A stretch of DNA of 64,000 bases from Paenibacillus sp. SZ31 (lineage in GTDB: Bacteria; Bacillota; Bacilli; Paenibacillales; Paenibacillaceae). The stretch covers positions 1-64,000 of the forward strand of contig NZ_JABBEA010000011.1 of NCBI RefSeq assembly GCF_012912005.1, written 5' to 3'. The notes below the pieces were generated by a model. It was not told the origin of the DNA and made no database searches. It saw only the letters and a list, made by a program, of their open reading frames with translations. The position numbers and the translations under genes were made by a program. Below, in pieces: positions 26,637 to 35,014 of the stretch. How positions within the stretch are numbered: the first letter of the stretch is position 1; each line of letters begins with the position of its first letter.

Positions 26637-26673
26637 AAACTCCTTGGTGCAGTGGGCACCAGGGAGTTTTTTT
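26637..26673 (+). terminator. Terminator after siderophore-binding gene
   Basis: A 14-bp stem (AAACTCCTTGGTGC with its partner, one G-U pair) is followed by seven Ts. Confidence 0.9.
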
Positions 26674-26777
26674 GTTAATTCAGCATTTCACGATATATAA
26701 TAAAGAAGTAGAATCATTGTGGTGTCATGAAATAGAGTTGTCATTTGCTTCACGAGTAAGGAAGGGGATATTTACAT

Positions 26778-27398
26778 ATGTATACATTGGATCCACGTGA
26801 AATAACGGGAAGAGACAACTATAAACTCATGAGTGGTTCGGTGGTGCCACGTCCGATCGCTTTTGTGACGACACGTTCAGATGAGAATGGTGTGATTAAT
26901 GCAGCGCCTTTCAGTTTCTTCAATGTGGTTAGTTCGGACCCACCGCTGTTATCCATATCCATTGCACGTAAAGACGGGATCATGAAAGATACTGCACGCA
27001 ATGTGCTTGCTCATAAGGAGCTGGTCGTGCATATCTGTGATGAAGCAATCATAGCCGAAGTGAATGAGACAGCAGCCATACTTGAACCCCATGAAAGTGA
27101 GCTTGAGCGGACGAAACTCACTACAGTGGCAAGTTCCAAAGTTTCAGTTCCGGGAATTCAGGAAGCACTCATTCGGATGGAGTGCGAGCTGTATCAGCAC
27201 ATTCCCATTACGAATGATGAGGGAAAACCCGCGAGCGATCTGCTGCTAGTACGCATTGTACAGTACCATTTCAGCGAGCAAGTCTATAATCCTGATAAGG
27301 GCTATATCTTGATGGCTCATTTGAAACCGGTCAGCCGGCTGGCGGGTAATGATTATGCCAAACTTGGGGAGAGATTCACGATAATTCGGCCTGAATAG
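26778..27398 (+). CDS. Flavin reductase-like FMN-binding protein
   Basis: The 206-residue product has the FMN-binding split-barrel pattern of the flavin reductase-like family: SGSVVPRPIAFVTT, NAAPFSFFNVVSSDPPLLSIS, KDTARNVLAHKELVVHI. Cytoplasmic. ATG at 26778 follows AAGGGG. It stands alone between two terminators. The physiological substrate is unknown. Confidence 0.85.
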   Translation: MYTLDPREITGRDNYKLMSGSVVPRPIAFVTTRSDENGVINAAPFSFFNVVSSDPPLLSISIARKDGIMKDTARNVLAHKELVVHICDEAIIAEVNETAAILEPHESELERTKLTTVASSKVSVPGIQEALIRMECELYQHIPITNDEGKPASDLLLVRIVQYHFSEQVYNPDKGYILMAHLKPVSRLAGNDYAKLGERFTIIRPE

Positions 27399-27447
27399 TT
27401 CTGACAGATCGTATATGTAATATAGGAATGGGTGTAACCCTGTATCA

Positions 27448-27492
27448 AAGGCGGACAGCACATGCGTAACACGCATAGGTTGTCCGCCTTTG
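27448..27492. terminator. Terminator after flavin reductase-like gene
   Basis: AAAGGCGGACA pairs with TGTCCGCCTTT, with an inner ATGCGT/ACGCAT stem. It works on either strand. Confidence 0.85.
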
Positions 27493-27639
27493 CTTGTGAT
27501 ATGAACATAAACGGGACAGGTAGTGAATAGACTTGTACTATATCCTGCAGATGTCATATGAACCTATTTTATATATAGGTTGTTTAAAAAGCCCACTTTT
27601 GATTACGAAGGGCACGTACTATATAGGGAGGTTAAGCCG

Positions 27640-28794
27640 ATGAACCAGCTTGAGGGAGCTACAGGCGCAAGTATTATGGGAATAGGGACGGCGTGGCCAG
27701 CCCACCGTATTGAGCAAAAGGATGTGTCTGCCCGTCTCGCGCAAGCGCTGGAACATGAGCCGGATGCGAGAAGATGGGCCAAGCGAATTTTCAATCAGTG
27801 CGGTGTGGAGACTCGTTATACATGTGAACCGAATCTGCTTGAGCCTGTGGATGCTTGCCGATATTTACCCTTTACTTCTGCGGAGGAAGTCCCGACTACA
27901 GTCGAGCGTATGGCCAAATACAAAGCTGCTGCTGTACCACTTGGTCTCGAGGCGGCAGGACAGGCTCTTCAGGATGCAGACGTATCCTCAGAGGAAATTA
28001 CGCATCTCATTACGGTTAGCTGCACGGGGCAATTCCTGCCTGGGCTTGATGTTCGGCTGATTCAGCAGCTTGAACTGTCACCGCAGATCAACCGAATTCC
28101 ATTGGTGTTTCAAGGATGTGCAGCCGGTCTGAAGGCGATCCAATTGGCGAATTCAATCGTAACGACAGATCAGAAGGCTACGGTTCTCATCGTGTGTGTG
28201 GAACTATGTACACTTCACTTTCAGCCATCTGCCAAACGGGACGACCTGTATGCTGCATCGTTCTTCGGAGACGGTGCCTCTGCCTGCGTCATTGGTGCGT
28301 CCGGAACAGGCCGTTATGAATGTTTTCGACTGGGCCTTGGGCACTCGACGCTGCTCCCGGACTGTGCAGAAGAGATGATCTGGGAAGTGGGCAATACAGG
28401 CTTTGATCTCTACCTGTCACCTCAGATTCCGAAGCTGCTTGGTTTGCATCTCGGTCCAGAGGTAGAGCGGTTGCTGGAGGGTAGCGGTTTACCGGAAATA
28501 TGGGCGATCCATCCGGGAGGCAGAGGCATCGTGGATGCCGTTCAGAAGCTGTATCAGTTGACAGATGAGCAGGTCTCCTACAGCCGAAACATCCTGCGGG
28601 ATTATGGCAACCTGTCGTCCGTGACGATTCTTTTTGTTCTTCAAGCCATCCGTGAGGATTACAGACAGAAGGAAGAGCATTCCAGTGGGATAGCGCTGGC
28701 TTTTGGCCCGGGACTGACGGCAGAGTTACTTCCTTTTACATATATCCCTGCCCCCATTGCGAATAGAACTCCTGTGAATCATGGCATCCAATAG
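27640..28794 (+). CDS. Type III polyketide synthase
   Basis: The 384-residue product is a chalcone/stilbene-synthase-like enzyme, which condenses acyl-CoA starters with malonyl-CoA. The catalytic triad is visible: Cys160 (FQGCAAGLKA), His291 (WAIHPGGRG) and Asn324 (DYGNLSS). The thiolase-fold signature FFGDGASACVIG is also present. ATG at 27640 sits eight bases after GGAGG; a longer frame from 27580 has no ribosome site. The next gene, an MMPL exporter, follows after 108 bp on the same strand, so the polyketide or derived lipid is probably exported. Bacillus BpsA, which makes alkylpyrones, is the nearest known relative I recall; the product here cannot be predicted. Confidence 0.9.
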   Translation: MNQLEGATGASIMGIGTAWPAHRIEQKDVSARLAQALEHEPDARRWAKRIFNQCGVETRYTCEPNLLEPVDACRYLPFTSAEEVPTTVERMAKYKAAAVPLGLEAAGQALQDADVSSEEITHLITVSCTGQFLPGLDVRLIQQLELSPQINRIPLVFQGCAAGLKAIQLANSIVTTDQKATVLIVCVELCTLHFQPSAKRDDLYAASFFGDGASACVIGASGTGRYECFRLGLGHSTLLPDCAEEMIWEVGNTGFDLYLSPQIPKLLGLHLGPEVERLLEGSGLPEIWAIHPGGRGIVDAVQKLYQLTDEQVSYSRNILRDYGNLSSVTILFVLQAIREDYRQKEEHSSGIALAFGPGLTAELLPFTYIPAPIANRTPVNHGIQ

Positions 28795-28902
28795 ATCGCG
28801 AACCCGGCTGAGGGGGACCAGATCGGATAATGTATGAGCGTGCCTACGATCTTACGGATGAACGTAATCGAATGACTAATCTGATCGCAGAGGAGCTAAG
28901 GT

Positions 28903-31155
28903 ATGGGTTATCGCAGACTTGCTGTCCTCATCAGCCGATATCCGTGGTTCATTATTCTCTGCTGGGTGTTTATCATCGGGATGTCAGCGGTCTGGGCGTG
29001 GAAGTTACCTGACATTGTTCAGGATCATGGATTGAAACGGGTTCACGGGGATGCGCAAGCGGTTGAGCTTGTTCTGGAGAATGAATTCGGTTCTCCTGCT
29101 GATCCGGTCATTCTGGTTTTTGAGAAAAAGGAAAATACCTCGCCGTTAGAGTTCCGACAGTGGATCAGGGATCGTCTGACACAGGTCCAAGCGCTGCCTG
29201 CGGTAACCGCTATTACATCCCCTCTTGATGCTGGGGAAGGGATGATGCTGCAAGACCAAAGGGCATATGCCCTTGTGAAAATGGATGTGCCGGCGCATCA
29301 GATGGGTCCTCCGCTGAAGCAACTGCGCGCCGTGCTGGCAACAGACGGTCCAGGTACGGTTCAGTTGACGGGAAAGACGGTCGTGCAGCAGGACGTGAAT
29401 CGTCTGAGCTTTCGTGACCTGGAACGAGCAGAGATGGTGGGAATTCCGATTGCTCTGATCGTTCTGTGTTTTGCATTCAGGGGGCTATACGCAGCATTGA
29501 TCGCCGTCATGATGGGAATCAGTGCTGTCATTACGGCGATGGGAGTCACGTCTCTCCTTGGTTATCAGCTGGAACTGTCCAACTTTATCATTAACGTGAT
29601 TCCCATGGTGGGCATGGCACTTAGTATAGACTTTGCCCTGATCATCCTGAGCAGGTACAGGGAAGAACTTCAGCGGGTCTATGAAGATGGAGGCCAAGCT
29701 CATGTTCTGGGCAGCAGTCTGATTATGCAGAACGGGGTTCTACAAAGCGAGATTCTTCAGCGGACATTGCGTACAGCAGGCAGGGCGGTGTTATTCTCGG
29801 CAGCTTGCGTACTACTTGGACTGCTGGGTCTGCTCTGGATCAGACTACCGATGTTTCTGAGTGTCTCCTTGGGGGCCATCATCGTTCTGCTCCTATCACT
29901 ACTGTTGAACGTAACGCTGCTTCCTGCCCTGTTGTCACTGTCTGCGGATCGGGTCTTCAGGCGAAAGTCAGTCCATTCGTTACCCAGAGGTTCGATCTGG
30001 CATAAGTGGTCAGCGATGGTCATGAAACGACCAATCAGAATGGCAATCGGAGGTACGGTGTTGCTGCTCCTGTGTGTCTATCCAGTGACCCGGCTGGAAC
30101 TGTCCATCCCGGATGCCTCTTCACTGCCGGAGAGAATGGAGTCTCGCCAGGCAGCAGAGCAGTTTCAGCATGATTTTGGTCAAAAGAATACCTCCACCAT
30201 CGAGATGGTGATTGGCGGACAGCAGGAGCTGTTGACTGCTTCGCACTGGCAGATGGCCCACAACAAAACACTTCAACTTATGAAGGACTCTGATGTATTG
30301 AACATTATTTCACCGTGGGGACTGTTACAGCCGGATCAAAATAGCTTGCAAAGCCAAAATCTTTTTCGAAATCCACCATCGTCGCTCACTTCTTCCTTAG
30401 AAGGCAAGGAGTCAACAAGGACGGAATGGCTGCGTTCAACAGTTTCTGATCATTCGATCCGATTGATAGCCACCGTACATGGGGAGCCTGGCTCGGAACA
30501 GATCGCAGATTGGCTGGAACGAATGAGTAAGAGCGATCATGCCCTGGGTTTCAACGACGTAAAACTACGCTATGGTGGGGAAGCTGCCAAGCAACATGAA
30601 ATTATGCAGGAAGTCACAAGTCAACTGCCCAAAGTATTGGTATTTGTAGTGGTATCCAATTATCTTGTGCTACTGGCAGCATTCCGATCTCTGCTCATTC
30701 CAATCAAGGCGATTCTGATGAATCTGCTCAGCTTAGCCGCTTCCTTTGGCATATTGGTGTGGGTGTTTAATGAGGGCCATCTGGGGATGGAACCGTCAGC
30801 CATTGCCATTATGATTCCGGTATTCATTGCAGGATTGGTGTTCGGCATATCCATGGATTATGGAGTGTTTATGCTGAGCCGTATTCAGGAAGTCTATAGA
30901 CGAACCAGAGACAGTGATGTGGCCGTCCAACAGGGATTGGCTTCAACGGGGCGTCTGGTTACATCCGCAGCGGCCATTCTGCTTGCGGTGACCGTACCGT
31001 TTGCTTTTGCTGAAGTTGCAGGTGTGAGGCAATTAGGGATCGGAATCACGGCAGCGGTGTTGATTGACGTTACATTAATCCGTCTAATACTGGTACCTGC
31101 ATTGATGAAATTAATGGGCAGGTGGAACTGGTGGCTGCCAGGTCAGATGAAATGA
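28903..31155 (+). CDS. MMPL/RND-family exporter
   Basis: The 750-residue product has the two-half MMPL layout: one N-terminal membrane helix, an extracytoplasmic domain, five more helices (IVLCFAFRGLYAALIAVMMG; MVGMALSIDFALIILSRYREE), then the same pattern again (VSNYLVLLAAFRSL; FIAGLVFGISMDYGVFMLSR). The paired S-x-D-[FY] motifs carry the proton-relay Asp residues of this family. ATG at 28903 follows GAGGAG. Such pumps move lipids or polyketide lipids across the membrane; the type III synthase upstream suggests that cargo. A strong terminator follows. Confidence 0.9.
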   Translation: MGYRRLAVLISRYPWFIILCWVFIIGMSAVWAWKLPDIVQDHGLKRVHGDAQAVELVLENEFGSPADPVILVFEKKENTSPLEFRQWIRDRLTQVQALPAVTAITSPLDAGEGMMLQDQRAYALVKMDVPAHQMGPPLKQLRAVLATDGPGTVQLTGKTVVQQDVNRLSFRDLERAEMVGIPIALIVLCFAFRGLYAALIAVMMGISAVITAMGVTSLLGYQLELSNFIINVIPMVGMALSIDFALIILSRYREELQRVYEDGGQAHVLGSSLIMQNGVLQSEILQRTLRTAGRAVLFSAACVLLGLLGLLWIRLPMFLSVSLGAIIVLLLSLLLNVTLLPALLSLSADRVFRRKSVHSLPRGSIWHKWSAMVMKRPIRMAIGGTVLLLLCVYPVTRLELSIPDASSLPERMESRQAAEQFQHDFGQKNTSTIEMVIGGQQELLTASHWQMAHNKTLQLMKDSDVLNIISPWGLLQPDQNSLQSQNLFRNPPSSLTSSLEGKESTRTEWLRSTVSDHSIRLIATVHGEPGSEQIADWLERMSKSDHALGFNDVKLRYGGEAAKQHEIMQEVTSQLPKVLVFVVVSNYLVLLAAFRSLLIPIKAILMNLLSLAASFGILVWVFNEGHLGMEPSAIAIMIPVFIAGLVFGISMDYGVFMLSRIQEVYRRTRDSDVAVQQGLASTGRLVTSAAAILLAVTVPFAFAEVAGVRQLGIGITAAVLIDVTLIRLILVPALMKLMGRWNWWLPGQMK

Positions 31156-31201
31156 AGGGTATTTCCGTAACCTGTCTTCAGGTTGGAGATATCCCTTTTT
31201 T
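31155..31201 (+). terminator. Terminator after MMPL exporter
   Basis: AAGGGTAT pairs with ATATCCCTT, with an inner AACCTG/CAGGTT stem, followed by a T-run. It starts right at the stop codon. Confidence 0.9.
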
Positions 31202-31345
31202 GGCTAGAAATCGTGTGATTCCATTCAAAACAGGCAAACATGTTCAATTTTTGGGCGAGTTATAGTCCTATAATGGATGGGATCAATTCCTTAAGACGGT
31301 CTTTCATCTACGTTATCCTACGAAAAACAGGAGGGACACAGGACA

Positions 31346-32365
31346 ATGTCGGATATAGAAGCCTATCTGCAGCAACAAACGAATCTTCGTGGTCGTTCTG
31401 CATATCATGCAGATCAACCTATGGAATTATGGCGTAGTCAGTTGCGTACACGCGTGAAAGAACGACTGGGCGGTTTTCCAACGATGCCAGCAGCACTCAA
31501 TCCTGTATTACTGGAGCGTACTACATGTGACGGCTATATCCGCGAGCGGGTGGAGATCACGACCTATGCAGGACTTCGCATGCCTGTATATTTATTAATT
31601 CCTGGTGATGGAAGCGTTACTGATACAAAGAGACCTGCTATCGTTGCTTGTCATGGGCATGGCTATGGTAGCCGAGAGATATCGGGCATGGAACCGGATG
31701 GGTCACTACGGACAGGAGAGCCCGGATTACACAAGGACTTTGCTGTAGCTCTTGTGAAGCGTGGTTATGTGGTTGCGGCTCCAGAGCTGCTCGGATTTGG
31801 TGATCGAAGATTGGAAGAGGACCGCGATGCGCCACCAGGGACAAGTTCCTGTACGAAAATCGCTGCGCATCTGCTCATGGTGGGGAAGACTCTAGCTGGG
31901 CATAGAGTATACGAAACAACGCGTGTACTGGATTATGTATCGAGTCGGGCTGAAGTGGATTCTGAGCGAATCGGAAGTATGGGCATTTCGGGCGGTGGAC
32001 TGGTGACCGCATTTACAGCCGCACTGGATGAACGTTTCCGTGCAGCTGTCGTGAGTGGTTATGCAAGTTCATTCCAGGGTAGTATACTGAATCGGAACCA
32101 TTGTCTGGACAACTATATGCCAGGTATCCTGCGTGAAGCGGAGTTGCCGGATATCATCGGTCTGATTGTGCCTAGGCCACTCTTGATAGAAGCTGGTAGT
32201 GATGACCAGGTGTTCCCAATTCATACAGCAAGAGAGGCGTATGCGCGTTTGACACATATCTATGAACAAGCCGGAGCAGAAGAATCGCTAGATGCAGATT
32301 TCTTTATAGGTGGACATGAGATTAGCGGAGCGAAAGCCTATGACTGGCTTGACCAAGTTCTGTGA
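31346..32365 (+). CDS. Acetyl-esterase / dienelactone-hydrolase-like protein
   Basis: The 339-residue product is an alpha/beta hydrolase of the kind often annotated as acetyl xylan esterase-like: oxyanion loop VACHGHGYGS, nucleophile elbow MGISGGGLVT, acid residue in EAGSDDQVFP, and a C-terminal His in FFIGGHEI. No signal peptide, so intracellular. ATG at 31346 has GGAGG eleven bases upstream. The neighbouring secreted deacetylase-type gene suggests plant-polymer use, which is inference. Confidence 0.8.
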   Translation: MSDIEAYLQQQTNLRGRSAYHADQPMELWRSQLRTRVKERLGGFPTMPAALNPVLLERTTCDGYIRERVEITTYAGLRMPVYLLIPGDGSVTDTKRPAIVACHGHGYGSREISGMEPDGSLRTGEPGLHKDFAVALVKRGYVVAAPELLGFGDRRLEEDRDAPPGTSSCTKIAAHLLMVGKTLAGHRVYETTRVLDYVSSRAEVDSERIGSMGISGGGLVTAFTAALDERFRAAVVSGYASSFQGSILNRNHCLDNYMPGILREAELPDIIGLIVPRPLLIEAGSDDQVFPIHTAREAYARLTHIYEQAGAEESLDADFFIGGHEISGAKAYDWLDQVL

Positions 32366-32383
32366 AACTGAGGGTTATTACCA

Positions 32384-32543
32384 TCTATATAAGTTGAACT
32401 AATCATTTACATGATAACGGAGAAGATAGAAAAAATCTGAAAAAGCGAAGCGTTCGCCTTTATCACCGGATTTTCCCTTGAGAAAAGGGAATCGAAAAAT
32501 CTGGGGATAACAGCGATTGGAAGGTTATTCTGTCTTCGTAGTG
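32384..32543. repeat. MITE-like repeat, copy 2
   Basis: It starts CTATATAAGTTGAACTAATC and follows copy 1 (25205-25435) through the GAAGCG, CGGATTTTCCC and GGGGATAACAG segments to CGTAGTG. It lacks the extra hairpin of copy 1, and no right inverted terminal repeat is seen; the ribosome site of the next gene begins eight bases later. Either the right end was lost or the gene's leader was built from the element. Confidence 0.7.
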
Positions 32544-32565
32544 CATTCGAGAGGAGAATTCAGTG

Positions 32566-33738
32566 ATGAAATGGTCAACATCCGTAAAATATCTACTATC
32601 TCTTGTTCTGTTTGCAAGTACGATCGGCATTGGTCTGGGAAGCAGTGGAGGGCACATCGCCGAAGCGGCAACGGACAATTACAGATTTGATTTTGGCTCG
32701 GGTTCAGTTGAGAGCGGTTACACAGGCGTGTCCGCAGGAGACGGCTTTACTGCGACGAAAGGATATGGTTTCAACACACCTGCTAATATGAGAAATGTGT
32801 CTGCCTCTGGAAGCGGAGTTATGAGTGATGCTGTACAGTTTCTGACATTTGGCACGAAGAGCACTAATACCTTCAATGTGGATCTGTCCAATGGTCTCTA
32901 TGAGGTCAAAGTGGTTCTGGGCAATACAGCCAGAGCGAGTGTGGCTGCAGAAGGTGTATACCAGATCATCAATATGACGGGCAACGGGGCGACGGACCAA
33001 TTTCAAATTCCGGTGACTGACGGGCAATTAAACCTGCTGGTTACGGAAGGGAAGACAGGTACGGCATTCACACTTAGTGCTCTCGAAATCCGAAAAATAT
33101 CCAATCAGGCCGTGACCAATCGCACGATCTACATTGGTGGCGACTCAACGGTGTGCAATTACTATCCGCTTGGCAGCAGTGTACAGGGAGGTTGGGGACA
33201 GCTATTTCCATCCTATGTGAACAATGCCACCTTCCAGGTTCGAAATATGGCATCAAGTGGTCAATTTGCGAGAGGTTTCCGCGATGATGGTCAGATGGAA
33301 GCGATTCTGAAGTATATCAAGCCAGGAGATTATTTCATTTTGCAATTTGGAATTAACGATACCAATGCCAAGAACAATACAACGGAGACTCAGTTCAAAG
33401 AGATTATGCGGGATATGGTACGCCAGGTGAAGAATAAAGGAGCGACGGTTATCCTCTCCACGCCTCAGGGGCGGGCAACGGACTTCAATTCCGCCAATGT
33501 GCATCAAGCGGAGAACCGCTGGTACAATCAATCCACCCGTGCACTCGCTCAGGAAGAAGGAGTCACACTTGTTGAACTGAATAAGTTAAGTTCCGCTTAT
33601 TTCACGTCCATTGGTCCGGCGGCAACACTCGCTCTGTATATGACAGGAGATAGTTTGCATCCGAATCGTCAAGGTGCTGCACAGCTTGCGCGCATTGTTG
33701 CCGAGGATCTGAGAAGACAGGGACTGAATGGCTTCTGA
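32566..33738 (+). CDS. Secreted rhamnogalacturonan acetylesterase-like SGNH hydrolase
   Basis: The 390-residue product has a signal peptide (cleavage near IAEAA), an N-terminal beta-sandwich domain beginning YRFDFGSG (about residues 35-180) as in pectin-related esterases, and a CE12-type SGNH domain: block I GDSTV, Gly block GGWGQL, block III FGINDT, and the catalytic pair DSLHPN. It removes acetyl groups from pectin-type polymers outside the cell. GTG at 32563 and ATG at 32566 share the GAGAGGAG site; I chose the ATG. The promoter probably lies in or just before the repeat copy upstream. Confidence 0.85.
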   Translation: MKWSTSVKYLLSLVLFASTIGIGLGSSGGHIAEAATDNYRFDFGSGSVESGYTGVSAGDGFTATKGYGFNTPANMRNVSASGSGVMSDAVQFLTFGTKSTNTFNVDLSNGLYEVKVVLGNTARASVAAEGVYQIINMTGNGATDQFQIPVTDGQLNLLVTEGKTGTAFTLSALEIRKISNQAVTNRTIYIGGDSTVCNYYPLGSSVQGGWGQLFPSYVNNATFQVRNMASSGQFARGFRDDGQMEAILKYIKPGDYFILQFGINDTNAKNNTTETQFKEIMRDMVRQVKNKGATVILSTPQGRATDFNSANVHQAENRWYNQSTRALAQEEGVTLVELNKLSSAYFTSIGPAATLALYMTGDSLHPNRQGAAQLARIVAEDLRRQGLNGF

Positions 33739-33802
33739 CGATGCAATTAAATCTGCCTGCATGATCCAGGTTTGATATGATCCGTGTATGAAAAATAAAA
33801 AA

Positions 33803-33850
33803 ATACCCCGAGGAACACACCGCAAAACGAGCGGTTGATCCTCGGGGGAT
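33803..33850 (-). terminator. Terminator between esterase and mrp operon
   Basis: ATACCCCGAGGA pairs with TCCTCGGGGGAT, with an inner ACCGC/GCGGT stem. The left flank is A-rich, giving a U-run for the minus-strand mrp transcript. Confidence 0.85.
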
Positions 33851-33871
33851 TTGTTATACCTAGGCTTAGGA

Positions 33872-34264
33872 TTATTCCATCATATCTTTGGCCTCATGGT
33901 TCACCTTTTTACCTTTTAACAAAGGTTCCAGTTCATCTTGAACGCTTTGCTCCCACAGTGGCACATCTGTGCGATAGGCGGCCCGTCCGTTCAGGTGTCC
34001 GGCGACGGGAGCCGTGATGAATACGAACAGGATACCTAGCAACAAGCGTGCACTGATATAGTTGTCGAAGTACCAAAAGAAGAAAAACGTAGCGCTTAGT
34101 ACACAGAACACACCAAGCGTCATACTTTTGGTTGCGGCATGGGCTCGCAGATATACGTCAGGCAGTCGAATAAGTCCGAACGCACTGAGTGCACTAAGCA
34201 ATGCACCGAGCAGTACGAGTAGACCTATGGCTGTTTCAGCAGCTACATTAACGATCTCCATCAT
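33872..34264 (-). CDS. mrpG: Mrp Na+/H+ antiporter subunit G
   Basis: The 130-residue product has three membrane helices and the MnhG/PhaG pattern (LLGALLSALSAFGLIRLPDVYLRAHAATKSMTLG). It is a small structural subunit of the multi-subunit antiporter. The start MMEIV at 34264 lies inside the end of mrpF (17-bp overlap); a longer frame upstream is the overlap only. Last gene of the operon, with a charged C-terminal tail. Confidence 0.9.
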   Translation of the reverse strand: MMEIVNVAAETAIGLLVLLGALLSALSAFGLIRLPDVYLRAHAATKSMTLGVFCVLSATFFFFWYFDNYISARLLLGILFVFITAPVAGHLNGRAAYRTDVPLWEQSVQDELEPLLKGKKVNHEAKDMME

Positions 34265-34532
34265 TTTTGAATACCGCCCCCCGTTCAATATAACGTGCAA
34301 ATGCCACGGTACTTAGAAAAGCTAAAATACCAATCAGCAAGATGATATCCAGATAGGCCTGGGTTTGCAGCATCATCGACAGAACGGCAACGATGGCAAT
34401 CACATTGATACCGATCGTATCCAGTGCCGTGATCCGGTCAGCCATGGATGGTCCCCGAAGCACCCTGTACAAGCAACCCAGAATGGCTAAGGAGAGAATG
34501 AGCAATGAGATGAACAACAGTGAGGATAACAT
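34248..34532 (-). CDS. mrpF: Mrp antiporter subunit F
   Basis: The 94-residue product has three membrane helices and the MrpF pattern YRVLRGPSMADRITALDTIG. Its ATG overlaps the stop of mrpE (TAATG), a sign of tight translational coupling. Confidence 0.9.
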   Translation of the reverse strand: MLSSLLFISLLILSLAILGCLYRVLRGPSMADRITALDTIGINVIAIVAVLSMMLQTQAYLDIILLIGILAFLSTVAFARYIERGAVFKNDGDR

Positions 34533-35014
34533 TAACGCGTCACCTCCATAATTGCTTTTTCGAATGTGTTTTGGATATCATCTCTCAGTTTCTGTTCATC
34601 CTTAATATCCAGTGCGTGAATAAATAGTTTGCGTTGATTGCCCGAGATTTCAAGCGGCAGGGAACCTGGTGTCAATGAGATGAGCAGACAGAGCAGGGTA
34701 ACCTCCCAATCCGAGGACAGTTCAGTCTTATATGTGAAAATACCTGGACGTATATCGAGCTTAGGCTTGATAATCTGGCGTATAACCTCAATGCTGGCAC
34801 GCACCAATTCCTTGAACAGCAAATTAATCAGTTTGATGATGGCCCAGACTCTCACAATATAGAAGCGCTGGGGGAAGAATCGGCGCATCCCCCCGATGAG
34901 AAGCAGTCCGAGCAGGTAACCTATGAGAAAACCAACACCATTCCAGGCATTGTTCAGAAACATCCATACAAAGGCAATGATAAGATTCAGTACAATCTGA
35001 AAGGCCATAGACAT
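34532..35014 (-). CDS. mrpE: Mrp antiporter subunit E
   Basis: The 160-residue product has two or three N-terminal helices and the MrpE pattern (LINLLFKELVRASIEVIRQIIKPKLDIRPGIF; LISLTPGSLPLEIS). Starts immediately after mrpD ends and overlaps mrpF by one base. Confidence 0.9.
   Translation of the reverse strand: MSMAFQIVLNLIIAFVWMFLNNAWNGVGFLIGYLLGLLLIGGMRRFFPQRFYIVRVWAIIKLINLLFKELVRASIEVIRQIIKPKLDIRPGIFTYKTELSSDWEVTLLCLLISLTPGSLPLEISGNQRKLFIHALDIKDEQKLRDDIQNTFEKAIMEVTR

Noticed and set aside
28830..29012. 60-codon ORF overlapping the start of the MMPL gene
   Set aside because: It overlaps the exporter by over 100 bp in another frame, and its ribosome site is poorly spaced; the MMPL start has a better one.
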